Shown one piece after another: positions 8,086 through 15,327 of a stretch of DNA of 37,322 bases. Position numbers and translations under genes: made by a program. Source of the DNA: Bradyrhizobium sp. WSM1743. GTDB lineage: Bacteria; Pseudomonadota; Alphaproteobacteria; Rhizobiales; Xanthobacteraceae. The stretch spans positions 179-37,500 of the forward strand of contig NZ_AXAZ01000016.1 in assembly GCF_000473065.1 (NCBI RefSeq), written 5' to 3'. The notes under the pieces are model-generated. The model ran no database searches. It saw nothing but the letters and a program-made list of their open reading frames with translations, and was not told the origin of the DNA. Position 1 is the first letter of the stretch. The number at the start of each line of letters is the position of its first letter.

Positions 8086-10164
8086 TCACGACCCGCCGGC
8101 CTTCAGCAATTGCCGCGCGTCGAGCTCGACCGTCTTGAAACCCCAGTCCGCCGCGACAGTCACGAGATGCGCCGTGCCCCCGGGGCCGTCGGGGTCTTTC
8201 TCGCGATTGTAGAGCGCGACCAGCGTCAGGTAACGCGCTTGCGTGGCGAGGGCGTTGAACATCATCCAGAGATTATTCCGCTGCCAGATATCGTAACCCT
8301 TCTTGCCGGAGAGCCAGCGCGGCAAGTCCTTGGATTCGGCAAGCACGCGAGGCGCCACGCGTTGGCAGAGTTGCTGGTACCGCATCACCCAATCCACCCC
8401 TCCGTGATTGACCGATTCGGCCTGGAACTGGGCCTCCGGCAAGGCCAGCAAGAGCTGTGTCGGGATGCCGAGCTCGTTGCAGACCTCGTGGAACAGGATA
8501 TCGCTGCCGCAAGCCCCGCCTGCGATGCCGAAGGCGACGCCGCCATCCTCGTTCATCTCGTCCTTGACCGCCTTTTCGATCATCTTGCGCGCCGCGGCCA
8601 CGGCCTCGGGCGTGTTGGGAAAACGCGGGTCGTTCTTGTCCCGGCGGGACGTGTCCAGCATATGGCCAGTGAAAAGGATGACCCGCACGGGCAGCGCCGC
8701 GGGTTTATCCGGTGCAGCCTGGTTCATCTCCTTCAGCGCGGCTTCGACATTTGCCGACAGCACCCCGAGCTCGCGAAACAGCAGGAGATTGCGCCGCGCC
8801 GCGTCGATTTCGAACGGACCCGCATTTGCCAGGCTCCTTCGATAGGCGGTCCCGGCTTGTGCCGGCCTCTCGGCCGTGAGGAACGTCAGGTCCGCACGGC
8901 TGATCTCCTTCCAGACGTCGAATTTCTCGCCCTTCCGCACCACCTTGTCATCGTTGCCGACGGCCAGGTGTAACGCCGCAGCGAGACGACCCGCGCGGCG
9001 TTCGCTGGTCTTGAGCACGATCGCCGCGTCCCCGTCATCGAAAGTTTCAGCCCAGACGTCGGGGAGCGCTTTGGCGAGACCGATCTGGATCGTCAGCATC
9101 GCAAGCGCGTTGATCGCCGCATAGAAACTGTCCAGATCTTCGGCGAAGCCATCGAGATAATGCTGGATGCCGGAGGCAAGATGTGGCGAGCGGAGGGCCG
9201 CCTCGCGTTGCGCGTCTGCGGACGCTGCGGCCTGCCAATCGTCAATCCATCGCGTCTTGGCGTTGCTTCCCAGCAGTGAATGCCCTTCGGCGCGGTGAAA
9301 CCGCCGCTCCGCCGATTCCTTGGGCGTCTCATCGCGATCATTCGGCGGCATCGTGCGGGCGAGTACCCGATTGATCGCCTGTTCCGAACGCGTGATGCAG
9401 TCGAGCTTTGAATCGGGACCAAGGGCCCTGGCCGCCAGCTTCTGATAGATCGTGCCCAGGCGGTAATTGGCCTGAAAATCGTTACTGTCCAAGCCCCGAA
9501 GCAGTTCGAACGTCTCCTTGGCTCCGGCGAAGGCCTTGATCCGAAATTGCGCGTCGCCAACAATCCGCAATCCCGCGCTCCCCCATTCGAAGCCGCGGAC
9601 CTCCTGAGCGAGCAGCCGCAGGTCGCCGGCGCGACCCGCCTTTTGCGCGATCTCGACCTCTTCCTGGAAATCGAACGGCACGACCATGAGCGCGGCCCGG
9701 TCGTGCGGCGTCAGACGCGGGAGCAACTTGAAGACCGGGCTGTCCTTGTTGGTGTCGGCAAGCGTCGCCTTGAGCGACTCGACGAAGCCAGGGAGCGCGG
9801 CGGCAGGATTCGCCGGGTCGTATTGACCATATCGATCGGTCTGAAGATCGAAGGGATACTTGTCCTGCGTGTCCTTGGCGCGCATCAGCAGGGTGTGCCG
9901 ATCGCGCAAGCCGTGCCGGATACCAAGCTCGTAGAAGACGTTGGCGTTGTGGATGGAGACGTCGGCGATCACCAGATCGGAGAGCACCAGCAGCCGGAAC
10001 ATATCCTCTCGAATATTGCCTTGCCGCGTAATCTCGAGCGTGGTGCGGCCTTCAATCCCGGCCTGCTTGAGCGCAGGTCCGATAAGATCCCTTTCCACCC
10101 GATCGAAATCGATGCCGTCCTGCGTGCCGAAGGGACGAACGATGAAAGCGCGCGTTACTTCCAT
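8086..10164 (-). CDS. TIR/DRHyd-like, TRAFs-binding and SLOG-like multidomain protein
   Basis: A 692-residue soluble protein with three parts. Residues 1-135 resemble TIR or nucleoside-deoxyribosyltransferase-like (DRHyd) domains: FIVRPFG near the start, then VIADVS with Asp68 and NANVFYELGIRHG with Glu79 at the expected catalytic position. Residues about 150-480 are all-helical and resemble the MAP3K TRAFs-binding (DUF4071, TPR-like) region of ASK1-type kinases. Residues about 490-610 look like a SLOG nucleotide-binding domain: VRVILFTGHM, then GIAGGACGSDILFHE and a conserved FQAESV. DRHyd and SLOG domains are known from comparative genomics as nucleotide-processing and nucleotide-sensing parts of conflict systems. 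It starts 58 bases after the patatin gene, with GAGGA before the ATG, so the two form an operon. The enzymatic activity is inferred. Confidence 0.75.
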   Translation of the reverse strand: MEVTRAFIVRPFGTQDGIDFDRVERDLIGPALKQAGIEGRTTLEITRQGNIREDMFRLLVLSDLVIADVSIHNANVFYELGIRHGLRDRHTLLMRAKDTQDKYPFDLQTDRYGQYDPANPAAALPGFVESLKATLADTNKDSPVFKLLPRLTPHDRAALMVVPFDFQEEVEIAQKAGRAGDLRLLAQEVRGFEWGSAGLRIVGDAQFRIKAFAGAKETFELLRGLDSNDFQANYRLGTIYQKLAARALGPDSKLDCITRSEQAINRVLARTMPPNDRDETPKESAERRFHRAEGHSLLGSNAKTRWIDDWQAAASADAQREAALRSPHLASGIQHYLDGFAEDLDSFYAAINALAMLTIQIGLAKALPDVWAETFDDGDAAIVLKTSERRAGRLAAALHLAVGNDDKVVRKGEKFDVWKEISRADLTFLTAERPAQAGTAYRRSLANAGPFEIDAARRNLLLFRELGVLSANVEAALKEMNQAAPDKPAALPVRVILFTGHMLDTSRRDKNDPRFPNTPEAVAAARKMIEKAVKDEMNEDGGVAFGIAGGACGSDILFHEVCNELGIPTQLLLALPEAQFQAESVNHGGVDWVMRYQQLCQRVAPRVLAESKDLPRWLSGKKGYDIWQRNNLWMMFNALATQARYLTLVALYNREKDPDGPGGTAHLVTVAADWGFKTVELDARQLLKAGGS

Positions 10165-10222
10165 GACTGCGATCCTCAGGTCTGGCTCAGAAGCCTGCGT
10201 CTGAGCACCGGCCGCTGCCGGA

Positions 10223-11362
10223 TCAGCTTACATCGAAGCAGGGCGGGAAGTGTTCCGGCTTGACCTGCTCCTTCGCGGCAAGCCGCCCGATGTCGGCAAG
10301 GTCCGCGATATTGTTGGGATCATCCATCGCCGCGATTTTCGCGACAGCTTCCGGCGCAAGGTCGAGCTTGACCGTGGTCTTCAGCCAGCCCGGTTCAAGG
10401 AGCACGTTATAACGTGCATAGGTGGCGAGTTGCGGGCCGCTCTGGCTGTCCAGCTTCATATCCCCCACAGCACGGTCGATCGCCCATGGCGTCAGGCAGT
10501 TCGTCAGCCATTGCAGCATTGCCTGATTGACGCGCCCGCAATCATCCATGAGCGATTGCAGCGATCGCAGGCCCTGCTCGGCCGCAGGCATGCCCGTGAT
10601 CTGTTCCGCCGTGTAAGTCTTCTTGAACGCGCCCGTGCCGACCGAGACCAGCAACAACTTGTCTCTGCCGGTTGGCCAGTGAAAACCATGGCCATCGAGC
10701 GCGGCCAGCATCAGCAGTTGCAACGACGGGTCGTTGAAAGGGCTCACACCGCCGTCGACGAACGCGCCGGCGACGACGTTTCCCTCACGCGAGGAGATGT
10801 CGATCTCCTGAGGCTTGAAATAGGTCGGTGCTGCCGTGCTCGCCCGGACCACCTTGGTCAAATGCAACTTGCCGTCCTGCGCGGCATATCGAGCCGCGGG
10901 ATGGTTGTGCAGCGGCCAGGGACTGCCCGTGTCGAGGCGCTTCGTCATGATCATCAAGCCGGTGCGGATGCGCTCGCTGTCGAGCGTCGTATCTGCCCCG
11001 AGCTGCTCATCGAGCGCAGCTTGAAGTGGTTCGGATTTGAACTTTGGCGCCAGCAGCCCGAGCCTCCAGAACTCGGCCTGGAAAACATCCGTCCCGATCC
11101 CGGTGTAGAGCTTCTTGAGTTGCTCCACCGTCAATCCGCAGGCCAGACCGGCCGCAATGATCGACCCGGTCGATGTCCCCCCGATGAGATCGAAATAGTC
11201 GCAGAGCAGGAATTTCGGGTCGTCGAATCGTCTCCTGAACTCGCGCTCCATGACTTCAAGATATTCGAGGGTAAGAATGCCGCGTATCCCACCACCATCG
11301 AGCGCCAGTATCCGCTTTGGTCCGTTCGTCGCGTCCAGATGTTGTTGCTTGGTCTTGGGCAT
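10223..11362 (-). CDS. Patatin-like phospholipase (CapV-like)
   Basis: A 379-residue patatin-family lipid acyl hydrolase. The oxyanion motif LDGGGIRG is at residues 21-28, the nucleophile elbow GGTSTGS places the catalytic serine at Ser64, and the second catalytic residue is Asp203 in VDGGV. There is no signal peptide. The start at 11362 is supported by GGGAGGG a few bases upstream; a longer frame to 11581 has no family resemblance. Stand-alone patatins of this architecture (ExoU/CapV-type) act as membrane-degrading effectors in CBASS and as toxins, but also as ordinary phospholipases. Being first in an operon with a nucleotide-signalling protein favours a regulated effector role. No CD-NTase, E1/E2 or JAB gene accompanies it. 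Confidence 0.88.
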   Translation of the reverse strand: MPKTKQQHLDATNGPKRILALDGGGIRGILTLEYLEVMEREFRRRFDDPKFLLCDYFDLIGGTSTGSIIAAGLACGLTVEQLKKLYTGIGTDVFQAEFWRLGLLAPKFKSEPLQAALDEQLGADTTLDSERIRTGLMIMTKRLDTGSPWPLHNHPAARYAAQDGKLHLTKVVRASTAAPTYFKPQEIDISSREGNVVAGAFVDGGVSPFNDPSLQLLMLAALDGHGFHWPTGRDKLLLVSVGTGAFKKTYTAEQITGMPAAEQGLRSLQSLMDDCGRVNQAMLQWLTNCLTPWAIDRAVGDMKLDSQSGPQLATYARYNVLLEPGWLKTTVKLDLAPEAVAKIAAMDDPNNIADLADIGRLAAKEQVKPEHFPPCFDVS

Positions 11363-11822
11363 CCGACCCTCCCAGGCGGCAAAAGGCTGCCGGCGATGCC
11401 GGCTGCAGCAATTCGATGGTTCACAATTCTCATATGCGACGGCTACGGAATGTGCCGCGGCATCAAATTCGATCCGACCTTCAAAATCGGTCGCTTCAAG
11501 ACAACCATCTTGCACGAAACACAGCCTAAAGCATAGTGGCCGAGATTGCCGGACGAGAAGATCAGACCGCCGCCTCGCCATCGTTCATGGCATCGCGCTG
11601 GAAACGCAGAAAAATCGTCAGATGGTGCGGCAGACGCCGGAGCCTTGGCTGAGGCGAAGCAAGGAATTCATGAAGCAGCTTCCTGTCGCCAATCAAAACA
11701 AAGGCGAGCAGTTACGTCCGGTGATTGCCGGCTGAACCGAAGGGACGCTCACGCGCGACAGGATCAGGCGATATGGCGCGGTCGGCCGTAAACTCAATAG
11801 CGCGCTGCCATCGCTCGGGGTC
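11363..11822. other. 460-base stretch without a convincing gene
   Basis: Frames open here are short, lack ribosome binding sites and have no recognisable motif. The part next to 11362 should carry the promoter and leader of the patatin operon, but I cannot point to convincing -35 and -10 boxes. By eye the stretch is less GC-rich than the flanking genes and has no codon periodicity. No inverted terminal repeats or transposase remnant is visible. Confidence 0.5.
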
Positions 11823-12437
11823 TCAAGAGACCTTTGCTGCCAGCCATTCTCGCCCCTCGCCATAAAGCTTTTCGACTTCCGTGCCGGTGAGGCCCGGCAT
11901 GTCGCGCTTGACCTTGTAGCCGATCAGCTCCTGCATGTAGGCGAGGTGGCGGTAGCCTTCGGGCAGCGCGGCGAGCGCCTTCTGGTCGAGGCGCAGTGTC
12001 GCGGCGGGATCGACCGGATCGATCCGATCCTTCTCATAGATCGGCTGGCGGCGGACGATGCCCCATTTGCCGATGCCTGATTGATCTTGCCGCTTCTCCA
12101 GGAAATCGTAGAAGCGCCCGGTGCAGACGACGTCGCAGAGCACGTCGTGCACGAGGGCGCGCTGCGAGATCGTCATCTTGGTCTGGGCGATGGCCCGCGC
12201 CCCCGCAAGATCGATGCTGGTGCCGCCGAGGAAGTGCAGGATGCGCACGCCCCTGGCGAAGCCCTCCTCGCTGACCCGGATGAAGTCCCGCGCCGGTCCC
12301 TGAAACCAGGTGGCGGACATCCAGCCCTCGTCATGCCACAGCGTGGCAAAGCGCTCCCAGTCGCCGGCGTCGCGCCACACCGCCCAGTTCTCGACAAGAT
12401 CGCGGATGGCGAGGCGATCGAGGATTTGCTGGTCCAT
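11823..12437 (-). CDS. SnoaL/NTF2-like protein of unknown function
   Basis: A 204-residue protein with an N-terminal SnoaL-like (NTF2 fold) half: DRLAIRDLVENWAVWRDAGDWERFATLWHDEGW is the usual opening of such polyketide-cyclase or dehydratase-like small proteins, where the fold makes a hydrophobic pocket. The C-terminal 60 residues, with RHLAYMQELIGYKV, are less familiar. I start at 12437, with GGAG 9 bases upstream; earlier in-frame ATGs at 12446 and 12467 lie over or before that site. It stands alone between the patatin operon leader and phyR. No catalytic residues can be named and the substrate is unknown. Confidence 0.75.
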   Translation of the reverse strand: MDQQILDRLAIRDLVENWAVWRDAGDWERFATLWHDEGWMSATWFQGPARDFIRVSEEGFARGVRILHFLGGTSIDLAGARAIAQTKMTISQRALVHDVLCDVVCTGRFYDFLEKRQDQSGIGKWGIVRRQPIYEKDRIDPVDPAATLRLDQKALAALPEGYRHLAYMQELIGYKVKRDMPGLTGTEVEKLYGEGREWLAAKVS

Positions 12438-12510
12438 AAGGCACATCTCCGACTGGGATAGATGCATGAGGTATGAGCGGCGAAGTGGATGCGCGTCAAG
12501 CGCAGAAGGC

Positions 12511-12561
12511 CGACACGAAAAATCCGGCGTGCCTTGCAGCACGCCGGATCAAATCGTGTCG
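12511..12561 (-). terminator. Terminator after phyR
   Basis: On the minus strand an 11-bp perfect stem (12539-12549 with 12522-12532) with a 6-nt loop is followed by a run of T. An outer 8-bp perfect stem (12511-12518 with 12554-12561) encloses it. It begins 17 bases after the phyR stop codon, so it is the likely phyR terminator. Confidence 0.8.
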
Positions 12562-12577
12562 CGAAACGGCGCTTTCC

Positions 12578-13384
12578 TTAAGCCGCCGGCGCTTTGGGTG
12601 TGCGATTGCGCGAATTGCGCTGGAAGAACAGCGCCTGGCTCGCGACCGCCGACACCATCGCGGGTTGGAACGGCTTTGAGATCAGGAACGCCGGCTCGGG
12701 ACGCTCGCCGGTGAGGAAGCGCTCGGGGTAGGCGGTGATGAACACCACCGGCACCTCGAAGGTGCGCAGCAGCTCGTTGACGGCGTCGAGGCCCGACGAG
12801 CCGTCGGCGAGCTGAATGTCGGCCAGGATCAGGCCGGGCCGCCTGTTCTTGGCCAGCGCCACCGCATCGGCATGCGTGCGCGCAACGCCGACGACGTTAT
12901 GGCCGAGATTCTTCACCAGGCTCTCGAGGTCCATGGCAATGAAGGTCTCGTCCTCGATGATCAGCACGTCGGTCGCGATCTCGGCCGCCATCTCGCGTCC
13001 GGCAGCGTCCGCAAGCCGCCGCGTTTCCGCGACATCGGTGCCGAGAATGAAGGCGACTTCCTCTTCCGAAAAGCCCTCGAGCGAAAGCAGCAGGAAGGCC
13101 TGACGCGGCAGCGGCGTGATGTTCGACAGCCGCCGCTCCGGCGGCATCGGCAGGGTCGTCACCTCGGCATCGTCGTTGACGGAGACCGAATTCCAGATCT
13201 GGGTGAACAGCCGAAACAGGCCAGCCCGAGGCCCATGGCTCTCGTCGAGCACCGACGGATCTCCCAGCATGGCTTCCAACATGGCTGCGACATAGGCGTC
13301 ACCGGAGGCCTGGCTGCCCGTCAGGGCGCGCGCGTACCGTCGCAACAACGGCAAGTGTTCAGCAACAAGCTGTGAACGGGACAT
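12578..13384 (-). CDS. phyR: General stress response regulator PhyR
   Basis: A 268-residue protein with the characteristic PhyR order: an N-terminal ECF-sigma-like domain (residues about 1-130, including RQAFLLLSLEGFSEEEVAFILGT) and a C-terminal receiver domain. The receiver has the acidic pair in IIEDE, the phosphoacceptor Asp189 in LILADIQL, and the switch lysine in ISKPF. When phosphorylated, PhyR binds the anti-sigma factor NepR and frees EcfG. The start at 13384 (MSRSQLV) gives the usual family length; the longer frame would run into the promoter. It is divergent from nepR-ecfG, the usual arrangement. I see no HWE-type sensor kinase nearby. Confidence 0.96.
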   Translation of the reverse strand: MSRSQLVAEHLPLLRRYARALTGSQASGDAYVAAMLEAMLGDPSVLDESHGPRAGLFRLFTQIWNSVSVNDDAEVTTLPMPPERRLSNITPLPRQAFLLLSLEGFSEEEVAFILGTDVAETRRLADAAGREMAAEIATDVLIIEDETFIAMDLESLVKNLGHNVVGVARTHADAVALAKNRRPGLILADIQLADGSSGLDAVNELLRTFEVPVVFITAYPERFLTGERPEPAFLISKPFQPAMVSAVASQALFFQRNSRNRTPKAPAA

Positions 13385-13461
13385 CCCCACTCCATTCGTC
13401 TCCGGGCCAACCTTGAGGTCAGGCGTCATGCGGGGGGCCCGGGTTCCCCTGCTGGGCTGAT

Positions 13462-13486
13462 TACGCATCAGGCCAAGAAAAGTTCC
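13462..13486 (-). promoter_or_regulatory. EcfG-type promoter of phyR
   Basis: Read on the minus strand, GGAAC (13482-13486), 16 bases, then CGTA (13462-13465). The established EcfG consensus in Bradyrhizobium and relatives is GGAAC-N16/17-CGTT, so one base differs. It lies about 75 bases before the phyR start, consistent with autoregulation of the stress response. A second GGAAC faces the other way at 13496-13500, but no CGTT follows at the right distance. Confidence 0.65.
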
Positions 13487-13602
13487 GCTGGGCTGGGAAC
13501 TTTTTCACGAACCTGGAATTGTGCCTATCCAGGGAACGGCTCCCGGTTGAGAAAACCTCTCGATTTTACAGTCACTTAACTCGGGGAAACGTGGAACAGG
13601 TC

Positions 13603-13836
13603 ATGAAAGATCTCAAGTCTCAAGCCAGCAGAAGCACGACCCCCGGCAAGGGAGGCCTTACTCCGGAGATTCAATCCCGGATCGGGCACCAGTTGCGCGC
13701 CATGTACGACGATGTCGTGCGTCAAGGGGTTCCGGATCGGTTCGCAGAGCTGATCAAGAAGCTTGATGCGCCGGGAGCGACACCCCACGTGGAAAATGAG
13801 GGCGGATCCAACGACAACAACAATGGGAGGGATTAA
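13603..13836 (+). CDS. nepR: Anti-sigma factor NepR
   Basis: A 77-residue protein containing the NepR core LTPEIQSRIGHQLRAMYDDV followed by RQGVPDRFAELIKKLD, which forms the two helices that clamp EcfG or PhyR. The start at 13603 (MKDLKSQ) has GGAAC/ACAGG upstream and matches family length; the frame continues upstream without resemblance. The N- and C-terminal tails are polar and probably disordered (GGSNDNNNGRD). Its stop overlaps the ecfG start by one base, so anti-sigma and sigma factors are co-translated. Confidence 0.95.
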   Translation: MKDLKSQASRSTTPGKGGLTPEIQSRIGHQLRAMYDDVVRQGVPDRFAELIKKLDAPGATPHVENEGGSNDNNNGRD

Positions 13837-14384
13837 TGCCTCTCACGGACTCCCTGCGTAACGACATCCTGGCGGCCGTGCCCAGTCTGCGCGCCTTCGC
13901 CATCTCGCTTAGCGGCAATGCGGACCGCGCCGACGATTTGGTCCAGGAGACGCTGCTGCGCGCTCTCGCCAACATCGACTCGTTCCAGCCCGGCTCCAAC
14001 CTGCCGGCCTGGCTGTTCACGATCCTGCGCAACCTGTTTCGCTCCGACTATCGCAAGCGACGGCGCGAGGTCGAGGATGCCGAAGGCAACTACGCCAAGA
14101 CGCTGAAGACACAGCCTTCGCAGAACGCGCATCTCGAATTCGAGGAGTTTCGCACGGCGCTGGACAAGCTTCCGCAGGATCAGCGTGAAGCGTTGATCCT
14201 GGTCGGCGCCTCTGGCTTCTCTTATGAGGACGCGGCCTCGATCTGCGGCTGCGCAGTCGGCACGATCAAGAGCCGCGTGAACCGCGCCCGCTCGAAGCTC
14301 GCCGCGCTGCTCTATGTCGACGGCGCCGAGGATTTCGGCCCCGACGAGACCGTGCGGGCCGTGATCGGCGGCAGCGGCGGCTGA
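13836..14384 (+). CDS. ecfG: General stress response sigma factor EcfG
   Basis: A 182-residue ECF sigma factor. Region 2 includes NADRADDLVQETLLRA and WLFTILRNLFRSDYRKRRRE; region 4 includes LDKLPQDQREALILVGASGFSYEDAA and GTIKSRVNRARSKL. These are the EcfG-type signatures. It directs RNA polymerase to GGAAC-type promoters under stress and is held inactive by NepR. The ATG shares a base with the nepR stop (TAATG), and GGGAGG lies just upstream. Confidence 0.96.
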   Translation: MPLTDSLRNDILAAVPSLRAFAISLSGNADRADDLVQETLLRALANIDSFQPGSNLPAWLFTILRNLFRSDYRKRRREVEDAEGNYAKTLKTQPSQNAHLEFEEFRTALDKLPQDQREALILVGASGFSYEDAASICGCAVGTIKSRVNRARSKLAALLYVDGAEDFGPDETVRAVIGGSGG

Positions 14385-14415
14385 CAGCCGGCGTCAATCG
14401 GACCGGGACGAGACA

Positions 14416-14441
14416 AAGACGGCCGTTTCCACGGTCGTCTT
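14416..14441 (+). terminator. Possible terminator after ecfG
   Basis: A 10-bp stem with one G-U pair (14416-14425 with 14432-14441) and a 6-nt loop lies about 30 bases beyond the ecfG stop. No T-run follows, so it may be weak or need Rho. Confidence 0.4.
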
Positions 14442-14485
14442 CGCGTGCGTCTGACGCCGATGAACGTCGAGCTCATGGCACGCGA

Positions 14486-15199
14486 TCACACATCCACGAA
14501 GGTTACGGTCTCGGCCACGCTCGCGCGCGAGGTGCGGTAACTGTTGACCTTGTGCGCATTGTCCGCATAGCCGAACGAAATGCCGCAGACGACGCGGCGG
14601 TCGTCGGGCAGATTGAAGTGGCGACGGATCAGGCCGGAATGCCGCGCGAGCGCTGCCTGAGGAATCGTCCCTAGCCCGAGCGCCTGCGCCGCCAGCATAA
14701 AATTGGAGACATAGGCGCCGCAATCGATCGCACCGTAGATGCCGAGCGGCTCGTTGGTGTGGATGATGGCAACATGCGGCGCGCCGAAGAAATTGTAGTT
14801 CTCCAGCGCCTGCTTGGCGTAGGCGGCCTTGTCGCCCCGGGCGATGCCAAGCGTGTTGTAGAGCTGGAAGCCGCTCTCGCGGCGACGATCGAGATAGACC
14901 CCGACATATTCACGCGGCGGAGTGAAATCGTAATCGTCGCCGAGGCCATTTGAGGCCTCGGCGTAGATCTCCTTGCGAAAACGTTCCTTGGCCTCGCCGC
15001 TGGCGATGATGACCTGCCAGGGCTGGCTGTTGCACCAGGACGCCGTGCGCTGCGCAATGGTCAGCACGTGCTCGATGGTCGCGCGATCGACCTCCCTGGG
15101 AAGAAACGCGCGGGCAGAGTAGCGCTCGTTGAGGAGTTCTTCGAGCACGCCGATGCGATCGTCGATGGAGTAGCGGGCATTGGGCACTTTGGCGTCCAT
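14486..15199 (-). CDS. Nitroreductase family protein
   Basis: A 237-residue FMN-dependent nitroreductase-fold protein. It opens with the family motif LLNERYSARAFLPREVD (the RYSxR FMN-phosphate contact), then WCNSQPWQVIIASGEA, and ends with an ALxLGTIPQAA-type segment and VVCGISFGYAD. Members reduce nitroaromatics, quinones or enones with NAD(P)H, or have dehydrogenase roles. I start at 15199 (MDAKVPN); the frame upstream runs through a palindromic repeat. It is the last gene of the minus-strand acyl-CoA gene group, but a repeat separates it and joint transcription is uncertain. Confidence 0.88.
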   Translation of the reverse strand: MDAKVPNARYSIDDRIGVLEELLNERYSARAFLPREVDRATIEHVLTIAQRTASWCNSQPWQVIIASGEAKERFRKEIYAEASNGLGDDYDFTPPREYVGVYLDRRRESGFQLYNTLGIARGDKAAYAKQALENYNFFGAPHVAIIHTNEPLGIYGAIDCGAYVSNFMLAAQALGLGTIPQAALARHSGLIRRHFNLPDDRRVVCGISFGYADNAHKVNSYRTSRASVAETVTFVDV

Positions 15200-15214
15200 G
15201 GCTAGTCTCGCTTT

Positions 15215-15321
15215 CGTGCCCCGGACGCGACGCAGCACGAAGTGATGCGGCGCAGAGCCGGGGCCCATTGTGGGATTCTGGGTCCCGGCTCGCGGCGCGT
15301 TGCGCCGCGTCCGGGACACGA
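15215..15321. repeat. Palindromic intergenic repeat, family 1
   Basis: A 107-base imperfect palindrome whose outer arms read CGTGCCCCGGACGCG and CGCGTCCGGGACACG. An inner pair, AGCCGGGGCCC and GGGTCCCGGCT, flanks a short centre. The same design occurs at 16591-16741, 25006-25121, 26701-26830 and 33732-33863. It lies between genes on the same strand and could fold in the mRNA. Confidence 0.85.
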
Positions 15322-15327
15322 GGATAT

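Noticed and set aside
8086..11362. Standard CBASS operon
   Set aside because: No CD-NTase, HORMA/TRIP13, or E1/E2/JAB gene is in the neighbourhood, so the CapV-like patatin alone is not enough for that label.
10250..11536. Long plus-strand frame opposite the patatin gene
   Set aside because: Antisense shadow of a gene with intact catalytic motifs.
11546..11791. Small plus-strand frame near 11.6 kb as a gene
   Set aside because: No ribosome binding site, no motif, and low-complexity charged sequence typical of chance frames.
13496..13560. EcfG promoter in front of nepR
   Set aside because: GGAAC occurs at 13496 and 13533, but no CGTT or close variant follows at 16-17 bases.
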